In this document: one piece after another, positions 47,054 through 56,403 of the stretch | Position numbering within the stretch: position 1 is the stretch's first letter | Layout: each line of letters starts with the position of its first letter | Assembly (NCBI GenBank): GCA_963828855.1 | Contig: CAWHGB010000002.1 | Span: 744,001 to 808,000, forward strand | Direction: 5' to 3' | Length of the DNA stretch: 64,000 nt | Source: CAVVEQ01 sp963828855 | GTDB taxonomy: Bacteria; Chloroflexota; Anaerolineae; Anaerolineales; Anaerolineaceae | The notes under the pieces: model-generated | What the model was told of the DNA's origin: nothing | Seen by the model: only the letters and a program-made list of their open reading frames with translations | Database searches by the model: none | Made by a program: the position numbers and the translations under genes

Positions 47054-47808
47054 TTAACGGATCAAAGGATCATATAAATAGGACTGGTTTTCCCGCAGCC
47101 AGCGCCTGTGCTGCTGGCATTCCGGGTCGCTGGCAGCCAGTTTCTGCCAGAAGCGCGGCGAGTGATTGGGTTCTTCAAGGTGTACCAACTCGTGCAGAAT
47201 TACATAATCCAGGATCTCGGGGGGAACCATCACCAGCCGCCAGTTAAACGATAGCGTTCCCCTGCTCGAACAGCTTCCCCAGCGGGATTTCTGACTGCGG
47301 ATGGATACTTTCGCGGGTTTCTTTCCGAGACGGGTTGAAAGGGTGGTAACCCTGTCCGGGATCAATTTTGTGGCTTTGTTCTTTAAGAATGAGGTGATCG
47401 CCACTTCCGCAGCGTCCTTTCCCCCCGCGGGTACCTTCACCCGGACGGTCCTGCCGGTTTCCTCCACTCTTGCCCTGGTTTTTCTACTGCGCTTCCTCGC
47501 GGATCTCCAGTTTGAATTCCCTGCCCTGAATGAGGATCATGCCCGCTGCCAGTTTAGCCATGGCTGCCCCGGGGGGTCGGCGCCGGGATTCGAGTTTCTG
47601 GATCCGCTCCTGTTGGGCGAGCACCCAGTCCGCGTGCAGCTTCAGGAACCGCTCTGCATCTCTTTGACTTGCACCATTTGGCGTGATCACATCCACTCCA
47701 TCCGGTCCGACGGTGACGCGGAATCGTTTTGCGCGGGCGGATTTTCTCCACCGGTATGAGATCTGGGAATTCCTTGTGATCTAGTTCGAGTGGTTGTGAT
47801 TCATTCAT
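47054..47808 (-). CDS. YgjP/SprT-like zinc metallopeptidase (DUF45), two frameshifts
   Basis: About 250 residues after joining frames near 47710 and 47475. The C-terminal domain has RSQKSRWGSCSSRGTLSFNW, RLVMVPPEILDYVILHELVH with the zinc motif HELVH, and HSPRFWQKLAASDPECQQHR, the signature of YgjP-like M48-related hydrolases. The N-terminal part (VDVITPNGASQRDAERFLKL, HADWVLAQQERIQKL) is also typical. Cytoplasmic. It starts MNESQPLELDHKEFPDLIPV and converges with the SH3b gene. Confidence 0.87.
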
Positions 47809-47916
47809 ATCGTATGAAGTCTTTCTGCAGGAATCCGTCCATTCTACTCTGGAACAATCCAGACAGAGTTACCCTTTTTCATTTCAACCAGTTTCAGGTA
47901 TAACCAGTATCTGGTA

Positions 47917-48965
47917 ATGAATCTAAATCATAACGAACTTCTCAATGCAATCCAAGCCGCGGTTGAATTACGACTGCGGCGTTTCCCTCTCGAACCCAAT
48001 GGAGCGCTGCGTCTGTTCAATGGGTTTTATGAGAGCAATACCGACCTGGTCGTCGACCTGTATGCGCGTACGCTGGTAATTTCCAACCACGAAGACCCTC
48101 CCGGAATCCTGGGAAGTAGCGCTGGAAGAGGTCCAGGCTTACCTTCTGAAAAAGTTGCCGGATATTGAATGCATCCTGGTTAAAGCACGCCGCTCCCCGG
48201 ACCCGGATGCCAGGAAAGGCTTGATCACTTTCGGGAAAAACCCGGCAGACTGGATCCAGGAAAATGGGGTTAAATACGCTCTGGATCTGCGGCTGAACCA
48301 GGATACATCATTTTATTTGGATACCCGCACTTTGCGAAGCTGGATGATCGAGCACGCACCAGGCTGGCATGTGCTTAACTGTTTTGCCTATACCGGCAGC
48401 CTGGGAGCAGCTGCTTTGGCCGGGGGAGCCAGAAGGGTGACTCAACTGGATCATTTCCCGCAAATTTCTTGCGCTGGCTGAGAAGACCTGTTCGTTGAAT
48501 GGATTTCCCTTTGAGAATCAGGACTTCCTTGTGGGGGATTTTTTCCGACTGACCGGTCGCCTGCGCCGCGAAGGCACTAAATTCGATTGTGTCATCCTGG
48601 ATGCACCCTTCTTTTCTTTGGAAGCCGGTTCTACGATCAATCTCCAGCAGGATACTGCCCGGCTGATCAACAAACTCCGCCCGCTGGTGAATGATGGCGG
48701 GTACCTGATCGCCATCAATAACTCGCTTTTCCTGAGTGGCAGGGATTACATGGATGCTTTGGAGAAACTCGGCTCGGAAGGCTGTCTGGACGTGGTTGAA
48801 ATGATTCCCATACCGGAGGAAATCACCGGGACCCCCCAAACCATTATCCGCAAACCACCCACTGATCCGGCTCCCTTCAACCATCCGACCAAGATAGTGG
48901 TATTGCGTGTTAAAGACAAAAAACCGGGTTGCCCCGGTTTAATTTCCATTCTCCATTACCTGTAA
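47917..48965 (+). CDS. Class I SAM-dependent rRNA methyltransferase-like protein (RlmI type), two frameshifts
   Basis: About 345 residues. The N-terminal part has ALRLFNGFYESNTDLVVDLY, the PUA-like EEI-type region. The methyltransferase has YALDLRLNQDTSFYLDTRTL, VLNCFAYTGSLGAAALAGGA (SAM site), FDCVILDAPFFSL (the Asp-Ala-Pro-Phe replaces the usual Asp-Pro-Pro-x of RlmI) and GGYLIAINNSLFLSGRDYMD. Frames change near 48105 and 48455. The C-terminal residues overlap a terminator hairpin, so the true end may be a few codons earlier. Probably methylates rRNA. Confidence 0.82.
48915..48940 (-). terminator. Terminator of the KimA-like permease gene
   Basis: Minus strand AAACCGGGGCAACCCGGTTT followed by TTTTG. 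It lies 38 bases beyond the permease stop and inside the 3' end of the convergent methyltransferase gene. Confidence 0.85.
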
Positions 48966-48978
48966 AAATTTTTCGTAA

Positions 48979-50904
48979 TTAATTTCCGTTTTTAACATCC
49001 ATATCGATCTTGAAGGGTACTTCGATGATGACAATATCCTTGAACTGGCGCAGCCGCCAGCGAAGCTGGGAAGCGGTCTGGTTATGGAAGAACCGTGCGA
49101 TCCAGCGCTCCGGAATGAATTCGGGGATTACCACCGTGATCAATTTATGGGGAAATTCAACTGTATTGACGTGGATTATGTAATCCACGATGGGGGTGAG
49201 CACATCCCGGTAGTCATACTCGATCAATTCAAGCTTTATACAGGCCGTACAGTCTGAAAACCGTTCCCACCGTTCCAATATATGTTGCCGTGAAGTCTCA
49301 TCGGTTACGATGGAAAGCACGCGCACGTCCTTGGAAATCCTCTTCGCATATTCCAGCGCAAGCAGAGATCCGCGGTGGATATCAGCGATGGGCACGATCG
49401 CTACGTCGGCCACATCGGAGAATTTCTTTGGATCGAGGTCATGAGTGCTCAAAGCACTGGAGACGCGCTCATAATGTTTATTGACCGTATAAAAGAAGTA
49501 GATCACCAGCGGGATGATGATGGCGATGATCCAGGCGCCTTCCAGGAATTTGGTAAATAAGAAAACCAGGAAAACGATGAATGTGACGACCGCGCCAACA
49601 GCGTTGATCACCCTTTTCCAGCGAACACCTTTTTCATAATGGATGGTCGTGACGTTCGTTTTGATGGTTTCGCCCGGTTTCAGGTGGGCGATCCTCCCCA
49701 TCAGGCGGAACATGCCGCTCTGGGAGAGGCTGAAAGCCATCATCACGCCCAGGGCGTAGAGGGGCAGCATCCGGATTTCATCCGCCTGGAAAAGGATCAG
49801 CATTACGGCAGAGAGGAGCGTGAGTGCCACTATCCCCGAGCTGAAAACCAGCCTGTCTCCCCGGTTCTGGAACCAGCGCGGCAGGTAATTATCGCGGGCA
49901 AGAAAATGGGATAATCGCGGGAAATCCTGAAAGCCGGTGTTGGCAGCCATGAAAAGGATCCCGGCGGTAAAGATCTGTACCCAGAAATAGAGGAACCCGG
50001 TATCGGTCACTTCCCTGGTCAATTGCGATAGGATGGATTCACTCGCTTCGGGGATCAGGTCGGTCTTGGTAGAAAGAAACGAGATTCCCATCAATAAAAC
50101 AATCGCGATCAACGCCATTGCGATCATGACCGTCGCTGCATTCTTTGATTCAGGTTTCTTGAATGCTTTAACCCCGTTGCTGATCGCTTCGATCCCTGTC
50201 AGGGCGGTACACCCCCCAGAAAAAGCCCTCAATATCAACCATATGAAGGCAAAACCTGCCAGGTTTACCGTGGGGGGTACTGTCTGGGTATTAATTGGGA
50301 GTGGCGGAAGCCCGAAAAGACCGAAATAGCGGGCCATTCCGATTACGAGCATCAATAAAACCCCGACCACGAAGCCATAGGTCGGTATGGCAAATATCGC
50401 CCCGCTTTCCCGGACGCCGCGTAAATTCATCCAGGCGATCAGGCTCACCGCCACAAGCGCGATGATGACCCGGTATGGATATGCCTCTGGAAAGGCGGAT
50501 GTCACCGCGCGGACGCCTGCTGCGGTTGAAACCGAGACGGTCATGATGTAATCCACCAGCAACGCCGCAGCAGCCAGCAGCGCCGGCAGCTCACCCAGGT
50601 TATCCTTGGCTACGGTATAAGATCCGCCGCCTTCCGGGTAATGCAGGATGGTTTGGACGTAGCTCACCGCAACCAGGACCACCAGGCCGGCAACCGCCAG
50701 CGCGATCGGTAACGTCGCCACCAGGGCACCACTGCCCAGGACGATCAATACCGTCATGATGGCTTCGGTGGCGTACGCGTTGGAAGAGATCGTATCGGAA
50801 GCGAAGATCGCCAGTCCGCGGATCTTATCCAGACGCTCGTGGGATTCCCGGCTTGAAGGGAAGGGGCTACCGATAAAGAAATGTTTTAGATCAGAAAGTT
50901 CCAT
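48979..50904 (-). CDS. KimA-like APC-superfamily permease with USP-like C-terminal domain
   Basis: 641 residues, intact. About 12 membrane segments span residues 35-475, beginning IRGLAIFASDTISSNAYATE, HYPEGGGSYTVAKDNLGELP and FSGGCTALTGIEAISNGVKA. These match the KimA/YdaO group of potassium importers in the APC superfamily. The cytoplasmic tail (ADVAIVPIADIHRGSLLALE, KDVRVLSIVTDETSRQHILE) is a universal-stress-protein-like domain, as in KimA. Potassium transport is the best family guess; amino acid transport remains possible. It is monocistronic with its own terminator and a structured leader. Confidence 0.83.
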   Translation of the reverse strand: MELSDLKHFFIGSPFPSSRESHERLDKIRGLAIFASDTISSNAYATEAIMTVLIVLGSGALVATLPIALAVAGLVVLVAVSYVQTILHYPEGGGSYTVAKDNLGELPALLAAAALLVDYIMTVSVSTAAGVRAVTSAFPEAYPYRVIIALVAVSLIAWMNLRGVRESGAIFAIPTYGFVVGVLLMLVIGMARYFGLFGLPPLPINTQTVPPTVNLAGFAFIWLILRAFSGGCTALTGIEAISNGVKAFKKPESKNAATVMIAMALIAIVLLMGISFLSTKTDLIPEASESILSQLTREVTDTGFLYFWVQIFTAGILFMAANTGFQDFPRLSHFLARDNYLPRWFQNRGDRLVFSSGIVALTLLSAVMLILFQADEIRMLPLYALGVMMAFSLSQSGMFRLMGRIAHLKPGETIKTNVTTIHYEKGVRWKRVINAVGAVVTFIVFLVFLFTKFLEGAWIIAIIIPLVIYFFYTVNKHYERVSSALSTHDLDPKKFSDVADVAIVPIADIHRGSLLALEYAKRISKDVRVLSIVTDETSRQHILERWERFSDCTACIKLELIEYDYRDVLTPIVDYIIHVNTVEFPHKLITVVIPEFIPERWIARFFHNQTASQLRWRLRQFKDIVIIEVPFKIDMDVKNGN

Positions 50905-50926
50905 CTACACTCATATCAACGATTTT

Positions 50927-50973
50927 TTGCTTCGGGCAATTACAATTCCCCCAATCACTCGGGAGCCCGGCAA
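50927..50973 (-). other. Structured 5' leader hairpin upstream of the KimA-like gene
   Basis: On the minus strand TTGCCGGGC pairs with GCCCGAAGCAA (one bulge) and encloses CTCCC paired with GGGGG. The element ends about 25 bases before the ATG. It might be regulatory. It does not match the known c-di-AMP riboswitch pattern well enough to name. Confidence 0.4.
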
Positions 50974-51039
50974 CTAGCGAACGGACGAATTCTATCAAAG
51001 TTTCTACGAATGGGAAGGGAGAGTTAAGAGAGAAATTTG

Positions 51040-51112
51040 TGGGCCCGGCTGGGATCGGACCAGCGACCTGGCGGTTATGAGCCGCTCGCTCTAACCACTG
51101 AGCTACGGGCCC
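51040..51112 (-). tRNA. tRNA-Met/Ile2 (anticodon CAU)
   Basis: Cloverleaf on the minus strand: acceptor GGGCCCG/CGGGCCC, D-arm GCTCAGTGGTTAGAGC, anticodon loop CTCATAA (CAU), T-arm GCTGGTCCGATCCCAGC and discriminator A. G1-C72 pairing excludes the initiator. CAU may be elongator Met or lysidine-modified Ile; the sequence alone does not decide. The first pair of the anticodon stem is an A-C mismatch. CCA is not encoded. Confidence 0.92.
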
Positions 51113-51130
51113 CCTATGCAATTTTGAAAC

Positions 51131-51193
51131 AGCCCGCTCGCATGCTACGCGACTCCCTGCGGGAGTGCTATGCGACCACCGAACTACGGGCCC
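51131..51193. repeat. tRNA-like partial duplicate plus hairpin upstream of tRNA-Met
   Basis: The stretch ACCACCGAACTACGGGCCC (51175-51193) repeats, with two substitutions, the 5' acceptor and D-arm of the adjacent tRNA. It is attached to a hairpin (51139-51174) with outer stem CGCAT/ATGCG and inner stem ACTCCC/GGGAGT. It does not fold as a full tRNA. Confidence 0.6.
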
Positions 51194-51212
51194 TGAGGGC
51201 GCAAAAATTATA

Positions 51213-52688
51213 TCATGCCATGGGCAGAAACACGTTTACCCTCGTCCCCTTGCCCACGCTGCTTTTCAATTCGATCCTGCCGCGCATGCCTTCCATAAGA
51301 GCTTTTGCAAGCGAAAGTCCCAACCCTGCCCCATTCTGCCCGGAACCGCTGCCGGCCTGGTAAAAACGGTCAAAGACGCGATCGATATGCTCCTCCGGGA
51401 TACCGCTGCCGGTATCGCTCACCGAGATCATCGCGTGTTCGCCCTCCCGCTTTGCCTCCAAGGCGATCTTTCCACCCTTGGGCGTAAAATGCGCGGCGTT
51501 ATCAATCAGGATCCAGAGCACCTGGCGCAGCCGTTGTCCATCGGCCATCGCCCGGAGTGGTTCTGTTTTCAGCTGAACTGTGATGCCCTTCTCGGAAAGC
51601 ATCCGCGTGGATTGTTCCTTCACCTTTATAAGCACTTCTTCAAGGTCAACCAATTCCCGATCGAATATCAGGTTCCCGCTGTCAATCCGGGATAACATCA
51701 GCAGGTCTTGTACCATCCCACTCATATAGTCCGTATCCTGGATGATCTCGTTAAGCGCGGTTTTCGCTTCCTTTTCCCGGGTCCCCAGGACGGCCAGCTC
51801 GGCTGTCCCGCGGATCAATGTTAGCGGTGTGCGCAGCTCATGGCTGGCATTGGCCACAAATTCCTGTTGTCTTTCCATGGCAAGCTGCACAGGGCGGATC
51901 GATCTTCCCGCCACCACCCAGCTGCCCCATGCCATGAGCAATAAGCTGATCCCGCCGAGGAGTATCAATCCCATCATATATTCCTGCAATAACCGGTTTT
52001 GATCGGCAATGGGACGGCCAAATTGGAAATAACGGGCAGGGGCTCCGGGGGGCAGGGCGAAGGTGAGTAGCCTGTATTGGTTACCCGAGTCATCCCGGAT
52101 GGTCGTCAACCTGTAAGAACCTGGCGGAAGGGCCAGGCTTGTTGCGATCACTGGTTTGATAGGCGGCTGCACAGCCTGATCACCTTCAATCAACTTCCCC
52201 TGGGGATCGACCTGCATGAAGAAAATGGACGAGAGTTCCCCGTCATAATCATGAAGTACTTCCCCGGCTTCCCCTCTGAACCCGGTGGACCCAAAACCTT
52301 CGTTGCCAATCAAAGTAGGAGCCGGGGTTGGCCAGGTTTCTCCATTTTCCAATTCTTCTGATTCAAGTTCACCATACTCTTCTTCCCCGGGAGAGGGAGT
52401 GCGTTCTCCCTTGGGTGCGATCGCCGGCAGCGGGGTGAATAGCTGGAATGACCTCTGGAAATCTCCGCCCCCGCTTAACCAAACGAACCGGATCTCAGCG
52501 AGATCTGCAGGAACCGGCAGCCCCAGGAATTCAAGCTGCTGCACCAAACGGAATTCCAACGCCCGGTCGGTGGTGGTCTGGAAATACCTCACCAGGTAAA
52601 AATAGAGCCCAGCGCCGATGATGAGGACAAAAAGAAAGGAGAAACCGAGGTAAAGCAGGGTGAGCCTCACCCGCAGGTTTCTAAGCAT
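51213..52688 (-). CDS. Sensor histidine kinase (EnvZ/BaeS-like membrane kinase)
   Basis: 491 residues, intact. First membrane segment RLTLLYLGFSFLFVLIIGAG, then an extracytoplasmic domain of about 220 residues (LQFPx-like pattern absent, rich in Gly/Pro/Glu), second membrane segment LILLGGISLLLMAWGSWVV. HisKA has the H-box QQEFVANASHELRTPLTLIR. The ATP domain has LWILIDNAAHFTPKGGKIAL (N box), SVSDTGSGIPEEHIDRVFDR (G1/F) and GAGLGLSLAKALMEG (G2). The ATG at 52688 overlaps the response-regulator stop by 8 bases. The pair probably controls the divergent redox genes. Confidence 0.95.
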   Translation of the reverse strand: MLRNLRVRLTLLYLGFSFLFVLIIGAGLYFYLVRYFQTTTDRALEFRLVQQLEFLGLPVPADLAEIRFVWLSGGGDFQRSFQLFTPLPAIAPKGERTPSPGEEEYGELESEELENGETWPTPAPTLIGNEGFGSTGFRGEAGEVLHDYDGELSSIFFMQVDPQGKLIEGDQAVQPPIKPVIATSLALPPGSYRLTTIRDDSGNQYRLLTFALPPGAPARYFQFGRPIADQNRLLQEYMMGLILLGGISLLLMAWGSWVVAGRSIRPVQLAMERQQEFVANASHELRTPLTLIRGTAELAVLGTREKEAKTALNEIIQDTDYMSGMVQDLLMLSRIDSGNLIFDRELVDLEEVLIKVKEQSTRMLSEKGITVQLKTEPLRAMADGQRLRQVLWILIDNAAHFTPKGGKIALEAKREGEHAMISVSDTGSGIPEEHIDRVFDRFYQAGSGSGQNGAGLGLSLAKALMEGMRGRIELKSSVGKGTRVNVFLPMA

Positions 52689-53365
52689 GTTCGATATCCA
52701 GGCGGTACCCAACGCCGCGAACGGTGAAGATGGGATCAGCCAGCCCGGGAACATTCAACTTCTGGCGCAGGTAGGAAATATACACATCCACCAGGTCCTC
52801 CTTGACACTGCCTTCATAGGACCAGACATGATCGAGGATATTCCCCCGGGTGAAGGTCTGCTTCGGATGAAGCATGAGGTATTCCAGCAGGTCCCACTCC
52901 GTGCGGCTCAGCTCGATGGATTTCTCCCCTCGCCGCAGGGTGTGCATCCGCAGGTCCATAACCAGGTTTCCCACCCGCAGCTCCATCCCATCGGCGCCAT
53001 CCGGGTTGAAACGCCGGCTGATCGAATGCAGGCGCGCCAGAAGCTCATCCATGGCGAAAGGTTTCACCAGGTAATCATCCGCCCCGCTTTCCAGTCCTTT
53101 CACCCGGTCCTCCACCTGGCCGCGGGCGGTGAGCATCAGGATGCCCATCTGGATATGATTGTTACGAATCGCGCGGACGATCGAGGGTCCATCCCTGCCT
53201 GGCAGCATCCAATCGATTACCGCCAGCTCATGGATATCCCGCAGCGCCAGTTCCATGCCCGGCAGCACCATCATGGAGGATATCCACGGTGTATCGCTCC
53301 GTGGCCAGCATCTTTCGGATCATTTCCGCCAGCCGTTTATCATCTTCGATCACCAGTACGCGCAT
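52681..53365 (-). CDS. OmpR/PhoB-family response regulator, one frameshift
   Basis: About 228 residues. Receiver: MRVLVIEDDKRLAEMIRKML, phosphorylated Asp in HELAVIDWMLPGRDGPSIVR, Thr in GILMLTARGQVEDRVKGLES and Lys in ADDYLVKPFAMDELLARLHS. The DNA-binding winged helix follows: IELSRTEWDLLEYLMLHPKQ, VKEDLVDVYISYLRQKL and PIFTVRGVGYRL. The frame changes near 53275. It starts at ATG 53365 and overlaps the kinase gene. It is divergent from the PepSY-ApbE-FRD cluster, whose promoter lies in the shared 190-base gap. Confidence 0.94.
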
Positions 53366-53554
53366 ATACCTTTCCGATACTCCGGTTGGAGTTGAAATGA
53401 TTTTATCCCAATTCAATTTCGGTCGATTTGGAGGTTATCTTAAATCCATCCTTGGTCTTTGTTCGAATTAGATTGGAATTTGCTTGGAAAACAGATCGCC
53501 GATTTTAAGTGCCTTCTAACCTTTAGAAGTTATCCTTGGGAACGAATATTCCAA

Positions 53555-54272
53555 ATGAATGGAGAGAATATGCACACGAAATCCTTTTTCCTGGCAGTAT
53601 TGATGACCTTCCTGACCCTTGGGCTTGTTGCCGGTGTTGGAAAGGCATATCTCAGTCTGAAAAATCAAACCGCACCGGTCGAAAACGCCGCAGCCTCCAA
53701 TATTGCGCCTGTAGTGTATTCCCCGGCTACCCAGCAGCCAACCGAGATCCAGCCAGTCTCCGACCGCGACCCAAACACTGATCTCAGTCTCCGAGGCTTC
53801 CAGTAATGCCCTTCAGGCAGCCGGGGAAGGTGAGGAATTGGAGTGCTGATCCCGAGCTGGTTATTTTCAATGGCGAAACGGCATACGAAGCCAAAATGAT
53901 GGACGGTAATACTATTTATATTGGCGCGTATGGATGGGTGCCTTAAAATACAACTCGATCACCGGCAGCGATAAACCTGTGATCTCCGCAGAGCAGGCTT
54001 TGATCCTCGCCGCGGATTACATAAATTATTATCAGCCTGTCTCGATCGCCTTGGATCAATACAACAACACCGTGGCGTACTATATCCGGTTCTGGAATGG
54101 GGCAAATGTCTATGTGGATCGCGCTGGAAACATCCTGGCAGTGCAATACGTGCAATATACCTCCAATGGAAACGGATCTTCATCAACAAACTCAACATCC
54201 AGTTCCTCATCCTCAGACGACAGTTCATCCTCGCATGAAGATGAACCAGAACATGAAGAAGATGACGATTAA
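53555..54272 (+). CDS. Secreted PepSY-like protein with acidic Ser-rich tail, three frameshifts
   Basis: About 235 residues after repair near 53755, 53848 and 53943. N-terminal signal anchor HTKSFFLAVLMTFLTLGLVA, then a Pro/Thr linker. Two PepSY-like half repeats follow: ISVSEASSNALQAAGEGEEL with VIFNGETAYEAKM, and VISAEQALILAADYINYYQP with VYVDRAGNILAVQYVQYTSN. The tail is Ser-rich then acidic (SSSSHEDEPEHEEDDD). At the last shift one G is probably missing in GGATGGGTGCC. PepSY proteins often accompany ApbE and heme/flavin reductases; this one could be the extracytoplasmic redox or metal-binding partner of the downstream genes. Confidence 0.7.
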
Positions 54273-54303
54273 TTATTTGAATGTATTAAGGATTATGTAA
54301 ATC

Positions 54304-54705
54304 ATGGAAACAAAACGAAAAAAATCCTCAGCGAGCGGTCTTAAGGTTTTTATCACTGCAGGTGCATTGACTGGTTCAGTGGCATTGTGGAGTATGTTTT
54401 CCGCAAAATCGATCGAAGCTATGAACCAGAAACAGGCAGCCCTGGATGCGGAGAGCGAAGTGGTTCCGGTCAATGAACCAGCTGTTGCCGCCACGCCGTA
54501 CCAGCCTCTACCCACCTCGGTTGTTCCCACCGCACCCGCGTTGAGATCGGTGAACATCAATATGGGAAATAATCCTCAACCTGTCCAGCCGGCTATTCAG
54601 ACTATCGTAGTAAATACTGGTGGATCAGCATCATCCTCCGGTTCCGCGGGTGGTTCAAGCAGTTCGTCCGCCCCTGCCCCGGTTACCAACACGAAGACAT
54701 CCTGA
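54304..54705 (+). CDS. Membrane-anchored Ser/Gly/Ala-rich protein
   Basis: 133 residues, intact. A basic start METKRKKSSASGLKVFITAG leads into one membrane segment (ITAGALTGSVALWSMFSA). Then comes a Gln/Ala/Pro-rich linker and a low-complexity tail (GGSASSSGSAGGSSSSSAPA). The N-terminal third looks like the start of FMN-binding proteins that occur in front of ApbE in similar clusters, but the Ser/Thr-Gly-Ala-Thr flavinylation motif is absent. It lies 1 base before apbE. Possible truncated or alternative redox carrier; function unknown. Confidence 0.65.
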   Translation: METKRKKSSASGLKVFITAGALTGSVALWSMFSAKSIEAMNQKQAALDAESEVVPVNEPAVAATPYQPLPTSVVPTAPALRSVNINMGNNPQPVQPAIQTIVVNTGGSASSSGSAGGSSSSSAPAPVTNTKTS

Positions 54706-54706
54706 A

Positions 54707-55631
54707 ATGATCTACAAAGTCGAATTTCCAGCCATGGGATCGCAGATCCTCGCCGCGGTGGAGACTAGCGAGGAGCGAATCCTCCATCCTTCAACGCGTG
54801 CCCGGCTGGTTCGACCGTTGGGAGGATTCTCTCAGCCGCTTCCGACCTGATAGCGAATTGAACAGGGTAAATGGCGCGAATGGTATTCCCGTCAAAGTCA
54901 CCCGCACATTCTGGCAGGTGCTGACCCTCAGTCTTCGGGAAGCAAATGAATCCGGCGGAGTTGTCACACCTGAGGTACTTGATTCTTTGGAAGCGATCGG
55001 CTACGACCGGACCTTTGAGCTGGTTCCCAGCCAGGGAGCAGCTATTCGGGAATTTGAGGTATCCACATCCAGGTTGGATATGATCCTGCTTGATCCATCC
55101 ACCCGCACCGTCACTCTGCCAGCAGGATTGCGCCTTGATTTTGGCGGGTTCGGCAAAGGCTGGGCAGCCCACCAGGCGATGCGCAGGTTGAGTAAATATG
55201 GTCCCTCCCTGGTGGATGCCGGCGGGGATATCGCCATAAGCGGCCCGCTATCAGACGGCAGTCTGTGGCCTGTGGGTGTGGAAGCTCCCTTTGAACGCGG
55301 AGTTGCCAAACACCTGCTGGCTCTTTCGCAGGTCGGGTTGGCCACCTCGGGGCAGGATCACCGCCGCTGGATGGCAGGCGGTGCCTGGCAGCACCACATC
55401 ATAGACCCGCGGACCGGGAGATCGGCTGCGACTGATATTCTTTCAGCCACCATCCTCGCGCCCAATGTGATCGAAGCTGAAATGGCTTCCAAAACGGTTT
55501 TTATTCAGGGCAGCTTGAACGGTATACGGTGGCTCGAGGGTCGTCCACAACTATCAGGTTTGATCGTCCTTGAAAACGGGCAAACCTTTCGCACGCCCCG
55601 GTTCGATAATTATCTTTGGAGCAGCAAATGA
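54707..55631 (+). CDS. apbE: ApbE-family FAD:protein FMN transferase, one frameshift
   Basis: About 308 residues. It starts MIYKVEFPAMGSQILAAVET; after a frame change near 54785 it has WEDSLSRFRPDSELNRVN, GGVVTPEVLDSLEAIGYDRT, RLDFGGFGKGWAAHQAMRRL (Gly-x-x-Lys-Gly core) and SLVDAGGDIAISGP. The metal and flavin sites are GQDHRRW and HHIIDPRTGRSAATDILSAT. ApbE attaches FMN to a threonine of extracytoplasmic redox proteins. No obvious acceptor is in the window, so it may serve a protein elsewhere. The stop overlaps the next gene (ATGA). Confidence 0.92.
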
Positions 55632-56350
55632 AATCATCAAATCTTTCATCATCCCCCGAAGGCACAATCAGAAAACCTACGATTTTCATTTTTTTGATCG
55701 CAGGCTCGCTGGGGATCGCACTCTCAGCTCTTGTTCTGCCGCTTATTCTTCCAGGTGTAGTCCAGTCAATCACAGGCTCAGACATTAAAGCATTCTGGTA
55801 TGTTTCCCGAGGGCTGGCGATCATGTCGTATCTCTTGATCTGGCTTTCGGTCGTATGGGGTTTGCTCATGACAACCAGGCTTTCCCGCATCTGGCCAGGA
55901 CCGGTAACAACTGCTGACCTGCACAAATTCATTTCCATCCTTGGGCTGAGCCTGGCCACCTTGCACGGATTGATCCTGATGGGTGACAAATACATGAATA
56001 TGTCCCTCGCCCAGGTGTTCATTCCGTTTTCCGTCCAATCCTACCGTCCCGGCTGGATTGGCCTGGGTCAGATCGCTATGTACTTACTGGCATTGATCGT
56101 CGTAAGTTTCTATTTTCGCCAGGCGATAGGTCAGAAGCTCTGGCGCCTCATCCATTACCTGAGTTTCTTTACCTTCTTCGCAGTCTTGATCCACGGCCTG
56201 GCTGCCGGATCGGATACCATGACTCCGGGGATGTTCTTCGTCTATTACCTCACCGGAACAGTTGTGCTGTTTCTTACCTTTTACCGGGTATTTACAGCCA
56301 GGTTTCAAAAACGGAATGCAACCGCCTCCAGTAATCCGGCATTTGAATAA
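55628..56350 (+). CDS. Ferric-reductase-like transmembrane di-heme protein
   Basis: 240 residues, intact, with six or seven membrane segments. Paired histidines lie in DLHKFISILGLSLATLHGLI and WRLIHYLSFFTFFAVLIHGL, four in all, spaced as bis-heme ligands of the ferric-reductase-like (FRD/MsrQ) domain. It has no FAD/NAD domain, so it passes electrons between a separate donor and the extracytoplasmic side. It is the last gene of the PepSY - membrane protein - apbE operon. It may shuttle electrons to a flavinylated or heme partner. Confidence 0.88.
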   Translation: MKSSNLSSSPEGTIRKPTIFIFLIAGSLGIALSALVLPLILPGVVQSITGSDIKAFWYVSRGLAIMSYLLIWLSVVWGLLMTTRLSRIWPGPVTTADLHKFISILGLSLATLHGLILMGDKYMNMSLAQVFIPFSVQSYRPGWIGLGQIAMYLLALIVVSFYFRQAIGQKLWRLIHYLSFFTFFAVLIHGLAAGSDTMTPGMFFVYYLTGTVVLFLTFYRVFTARFQKRNATASSNPAFE

Positions 56351-56354
56351 ACCA

Positions 56355-56388
56355 AAAACCGGGCGGAAAATACTCCACCCGGTTTTTT
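56355..56388. terminator. Bidirectional terminator after the redox operon
   Basis: AAACCGGGCGGA pairs with TCCACCCGGTTT across a short loop; T runs lie on both strands (TTTTTT on plus, TTTTT on minus). It ends both the ferric-reductase-like gene and the convergent protease gene. Confidence 0.88.
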
Positions 56389-56403
56389 ACTACAGCATTT
56401 TAA

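Noticed and set aside
50905..51035. c-di-AMP (ydaO) riboswitch upstream of the KimA-like gene
   Set aside because: The leader is too short and lacks the conserved core segments I know.
53555..54272. Programmed frameshifting in the PepSY-like gene
   Set aside because: Three shifts in under 200 bases without slippery heptamers or stop-overlap design fit sequencing errors better.
54304..54705. FMN-binding-domain acceptor for ApbE
   Set aside because: The Ser/Thr-Gly-Ala-Thr motif is absent; only the membrane-anchor part resembles such proteins.
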